A DNA stretch of 34,930 nt. Source: Bdellovibrionales bacterium. GTDB taxonomy: Bacteria > Bdellovibrionota > UBA1018 > CAIMNF01. Where the stretch lies: NCBI GenBank assembly GCA_947372355.1, contig CANBTI010000021.1, forward strand, positions 1 through 34,930, read 5' to 3'. A model generated the notes under the pieces. That model was given only the letters and a program-made list of their open reading frames with translations. It did no database searches and was not told the origin of the DNA. This document shows, piece after piece, positions 32,422 to 34,930 of the stretch. Each line of letters starts with the position of its first letter. Position 1 is the first letter of the stretch. A program made the translations under genes and the position numbers.

Positions 32422-32676
32422 TTATTCTTCGTTCTCTTTGGTCCAAATGAAGGTTAACTGCGGTACTAATTGAACTTCAAAAATTTCTGGAATATCAAAA
32501 GCCACAGAGGCTCCTACTGATAAGTGAATGTAGTTCGCATCCCACTCACGCCCCTGAAGCTTACACTCATATTGATTCACGCTTTGATTCAAATAAGTTC
32601 CCAATTCGGAAATCGGCATCGCTGCATAAGTAGAAGTAGAGAATAACAATAGTATGATCATCGAGATTTTTTTCAT
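32422..32676 (-). CDS. Small secreted protein with one beta-rich repeat module
   Basis: The 84-residue precursor has a signal peptide (ISMIILLLFSTSTYAA, cleavage about 19). The mature part is short. Residues 44-82 (from EWDANYIHLSVGAS to LTFIWTKEN) match the module found four times in the lipoprotein encoded just upstream and once in the protein upstream of that: Trp, alternating hydrophobic strand, a Gly/Ala-containing turn, and an aromatic-x-Lys/Arg ending. It is translationally coupled to the lipoprotein (ATGA overlap at 32673-32676). Function unknown. Confidence 0.75.
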   Translation of the reverse strand: MKKISMIILLLFSTSTYAAMPISELGTYLNQSVNQYECKLQGREWDANYIHLSVGASVAFDIPEIFEVQLVPQLTFIWTKENEE

Positions 32677-33938
32677 TTCTCTTCATCCTTTCTTTCAAAT
32701 TCGAGTGCTAAAGCAGTAGATCCCTCAAGAGTGGATAATCCAACATTTCCATTCACGGCTATTTCAAACTCGGGTTCAATTTCCTTGATGTACCATTTTT
32801 TACTCTCAACCTTTGAAGCGCGTCTTGCAAAAAATCTTCCCATTTTTAGTGCTCGATGCAATCCTCGGCGAAACACGTTTCTGTTAGCACGAGAAACCTG
32901 TTGAAAATTACTGGATGATTGTGCCGTGAAACTAACAGGACCAGGAGCTTCTGAGACAATGTTTACACTGGAAACCAAACTTCTTTCGGCAAGACTCTTC
33001 TTATTTTTTACCAAATCTTCTTCATCATTTCGCTTAAACACTAACTTTCCAACAGCGGATGCGGAAGCACTGGCAATCCCAAAATCGCTCTCACCCTTCA
33101 CTCCAAGCTCGATATAAAATCCCTCTAGTTCAAAACCTTTTTCTTCATACTCTGCTGGCGCTTCATCTTCAATCGCCCTAAGATCGGAAACCAATCCGTT
33201 TAATAAGGCATCAAGTGCCGGTTTTCTTCTAGAAAAAATTCCTGCAAAATTTTGAGTTCCTTCAGATTCATTCTCGATATTCCATCTCATCTCAAATTCA
33301 ATAAAACCACCCAGAGCAACCCCGGGGGTCACATCACCTTCGGCGGTGATACTTAAAACCTGACGAAATTCAGAGATTTTCCATCCCGCTTGCTCTAATT
33401 CACTGAGATTCAATAATTTTCCCATTTCAACAAACTGGTTGAACTTAAACATTAAATTAGATTTTAATAATTGTGGGTCACGCACTTTACCCGAAGCCGT
33501 AGCCATTTCCATCAGGAGATCTGAGTGTTTTTCAATCGATTGGGGTGAATCTTTTGATTGAAAGGAAAATGAAATTGGTTTTATTTTATGAACGAATGAT
33601 TCAGAACTTTGATCGTTGCGAAGCCAAATCGTTTTAACCGCTGCCTCCCCTTCTCCCATCAACAAACCTAAAACACCTTCAGCTGAAACCGCCAATTCAA
33701 AAATCATCCCAGAAAGCTGCCACTTTCCACTTCCGCTATTCATTTGATCCAGCGTCTTCGCATTCACATCAAACATGCGGTCAGTTGATTTTTCCAATTT
33801 AATATTAGATTCAGGCTCTCCCAAAGATTCTGATTTCCATTCGGGAGGAACCACTGAGTTTTCTGCACGGTGACGACAAGAACTGACGGTCAGGGTTAAT
33901 AGTAAAAAAATAATGATGCGATTTGGTAAATGTTTCAA
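32673..33938 (-). CDS. Lipoprotein with four copies of a beta-rich module
   Basis: The 421-residue precursor starts with TTG, supported by AGAGGA seven bases upstream and needed for the signal peptide; the lipobox ends VSSC (Cys21). Four related segments of about 39 residues sit at 72-109, 185-222, 267-305 and 380-418. Each begins with an aromatic residue (Trp73, Trp186, Phe269, Trp382), has alternating hydrophobic residues, a Gly/Ala/Glu-rich middle and a final hydrophobic strand ending in Arg/Asn/Lys-Asn/Asp. A basic stretch (ANRNVFRRGLHRALKMGRFFARRASK, 351-376) precedes the last. No known family comes to mind. It is the middle gene of a three-gene envelope operon. Confidence 0.8.
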   Translation of the reverse strand: MKHLPNRIIIFLLLTLTVSSCRHRAENSVVPPEWKSESLGEPESNIKLEKSTDRMFDVNAKTLDQMNSGSGKWQLSGMIFELAVSAEGVLGLLMGEGEAAVKTIWLRNDQSSESFVHKIKPISFSFQSKDSPQSIEKHSDLLMEMATASGKVRDPQLLKSNLMFKFNQFVEMGKLLNLSELEQAGWKISEFRQVLSITAEGDVTPGVALGGFIEFEMRWNIENESEGTQNFAGIFSRRKPALDALLNGLVSDLRAIEDEAPAEYEEKGFELEGFYIELGVKGESDFGIASASASAVGKLVFKRNDEEDLVKNKKSLAERSLVSSVNIVSEAPGPVSFTAQSSSNFQQVSRANRNVFRRGLHRALKMGRFFARRASKVESKKWYIKEIEPEFEIAVNGNVGLSTLEGSTALALEFERKDEEK

Positions 33939-33955
33939 AATATATCCTCTAAAAA

Positions 33956-34309
33956 CTATGGTGTGTAAGGCGTTCCGTTTTTTGTATAAATCAATTGAAA
34001 ACGCGACTTTGCTGCCACGCTAATAATAGGACCCAATCCAGCTTCTACATTTAAGCCGATCCCCACCAATACAGCTTTTAATTTCCAGCTTCCAGGATCT
34101 TCGCGCATTTCAAGAGCGGGTAAAACGCTCTCATTCACGGAGTTCATGATTTTTTCAATTTTTTGAGAATAGTGTGATCTTGAAATATTGAATTCATTGG
34201 TGTGTCCTGATTTTTTTTCAAGAACAACCACATCATCCAACTCAGCATTTGCATGCGAATAAAATGAAACCCCCAATAATGCCACCAAAACGAACTTTAA
34301 AAAGTGCAT
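33956..34309 (-). CDS. Small secreted protein, first gene of the repeat-module operon
   Basis: The 117-residue precursor has a signal peptide (FVLVALLGVSFYSHANA, cleavage about 22). Residues 74-110 (SWKLKAVLVGIGLNVEAGLG to FQLIYTKNG) carry the same module as the next two genes. The gap to the next gene is 17 bases. No Shine-Dalgarno precedes the ATG at 34309. A GATAAC box (34323-34318) eight bases upstream and an inverted repeat (34327-34345) form a probable regulated promoter. Confidence 0.75.
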   Translation of the reverse strand: MHFLKFVLVALLGVSFYSHANAELDDVVVLEKKSGHTNEFNISRSHYSQKIEKIMNSVNESVLPALEMREDPGSWKLKAVLVGIGLNVEAGLGPIISVAAKSRFQLIYTKNGTPYTP

Positions 34310-34317
34310 TTTGAGGA

Positions 34318-34345
34318 GTTATCACTATTGATAATGAATATCAAT
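34318..34345 (-). promoter_or_regulatory. Fur-box-like inverted repeat and -10 box
   Basis: ATTGATA (34327-34333) and TATCAAT (34339-34345) are perfect inverted repeats with a 5-base spacer. Read as 7-1-7, TGATAAT-G-AATATCA (34329-34343) differs from a symmetrical Fur-type site at one position. It sits upstream of GATAAC (34323-34318), eight bases before the ATG at 34309, where it could block polymerase. The regulator is inferred from motif shape only. Confidence 0.45.
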
Positions 34346-34349
34346 AAGA

Positions 34350-34844
34350 TTAATACTCTAAAGTTACTTTTACCATTTTATCGCCTTGCTTGATCTGGTT
34401 CACCACATCTTGTCCGGCAATCACTTGTCCAAAAACAGTGTATTGACCATCAAGATGCGTATGAGTACCAAGCATAATATAAAATTGTGAGTCTGCAGAA
34501 TTGGGATCCATCGCCCGAGCCATCGAAACAGTTCCAAGAACATGTTTGCGTGAGTTGAATTCCGCCTGAAGTTTCATTCCAGAACCGCCCGCACCCGTAC
34601 CGGTTGGATCTCCACCCTGAATTACAAAACCAGGAACTACGCGGTGAAAAGTAAGATCATTATAAAACCCTTTTGAAATGAGTTCAGCCATTCTATGCAC
34701 AGTTTTTGGTGCATCTTTTGTATAAAATTTATACTTAACTGTTCCACGTGTTGTTTGCAAAACCACCACCGCTTTTGATAGTCCCTCAGCGTCTGTTTCT
34801 AATGCTGCTTCTAATGCTTGTGGAATTGGTCCTTGTGAACTCAT
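34350..34844 (-). CDS. Cyclophilin-type peptidyl-prolyl cis-trans isomerase
   Basis: The protein has 164 residues from the ATG at 34844, which has AGGAGA eight bases upstream; an in-frame ATG at 34901 would add 19 residues and is rejected. It has the compact bacterial cyclophilin core: FHRVVPGFVIQGGDPTGTG (catalytic Arg in FHR, then the QGG motif), GTVSMARAMDPNSADSQFYI and LDGQYTVFGQVI. It has no signal peptide, so it is cytosolic and helps fold proteins by turning Xaa-Pro bonds. The stop lies close to the Fur-like repeat of the next operon. Confidence 0.93.
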   Translation of the reverse strand: MSSQGPIPQALEAALETDAEGLSKAVVVLQTTRGTVKYKFYTKDAPKTVHRMAELISKGFYNDLTFHRVVPGFVIQGGDPTGTGAGGSGMKLQAEFNSRKHVLGTVSMARAMDPNSADSQFYIMLGTHTHLDGQYTVFGQVIAGQDVVNQIKQGDKMVKVTLEY

Positions 34845-34930
34845 GTTAATTTCTCCTGATGTAACGAACGAATCGCGGTTAATATTGCCTGGAATCATCA
34901 AATAATAATAAAAAATAATTCCTAATCCAA

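Overview
This is an AT-rich, gene-dense bacterial chromosomal segment carrying about 36 protein genes on both strands. The best guess is a Gram-negative member of the Bdellovibrionota (Bdellovibrio-like). The reasons are the many lipoproteins and signal peptides, two DksA/TraR-type proteins, type III glutamine synthetase, GTP-type PEP carboxykinase, and a high share of secreted peptidoglycan- and peptide-cleaving enzymes (SpoIID, PBP4, M14, M16, a metzincin-like protein). The assignment rests on gene content and style, not on a marker gene: no rRNA or tRNA is present. I see no insertion sequence, prophage, integrase, CRISPR array or replication origin, so this looks like core genome rather than an island.

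Layout. 1-450 is the 3' end of a patatin-like phospholipase gene. 621-2878 (minus) holds a membrane protein, a LysM lipoprotein and a deoxynucleoside kinase. 3023-9091 is mostly plus: a DksA-type factor, an outer-membrane-barrel candidate, a tiny lipoprotein, an RlmL-type rRNA methyltransferase and glnN; a TPR-like secreted protein lies opposite. 9078-15568 (minus) is an envelope block: GT2 glycosyltransferase, SpoIID/LytB protein, M14 carboxypeptidase, START-domain lipoprotein, ArnT-like glycosyltransferase and a coiled-coil protein. 15569-15874 has no gene but holds a terminator and an array of abutting hairpins. 15875-21123 (minus) holds a small Cys/His protein, a secreted metzincin-like protein, pckG and a PBP4-type DD-peptidase. 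21228-22496 (plus) holds a small membrane protein and an AI-2E-family permease. 22493-25903 (minus) holds an ICMT-like methyltransferase, a DksA paralogue lacking zinc cysteines, YihY and an unknown secreted protein. 25980-26825 is a 2OG-Fe(II) oxygenase. 26883-29126 (minus) holds a Tyr-rich lipoprotein, Maf and a receiver-like protein. 29178-32421 (plus) is a two-domain M16 peptidase plus an unknown protein. 32422-34309 (minus) is a three-gene envelope operon with a shared repeated module. The window ends with a cyclophilin.

Two general patterns stand out. First, many genes overlap or abut (ATGA overlaps at 12280, 28341 and 32673; convergent overlaps at 3401, 9078 and 22493), so much of the minus strand is probably polycistronic. 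Second, several genes without a Shine-Dalgarno have a promoter-like -10 box only 5-11 bases before the start codon, which suggests leaderless mRNAs beside normal leadered ones. The most interesting items are this promoter pattern, the hairpin array at 15744-15905, the beta-rich module repeated in three neighbouring genes (32422-34309), the orphan metzincin-like secreted protein, and a hairpin hiding the ribosome binding site of the LysM lipoprotein.
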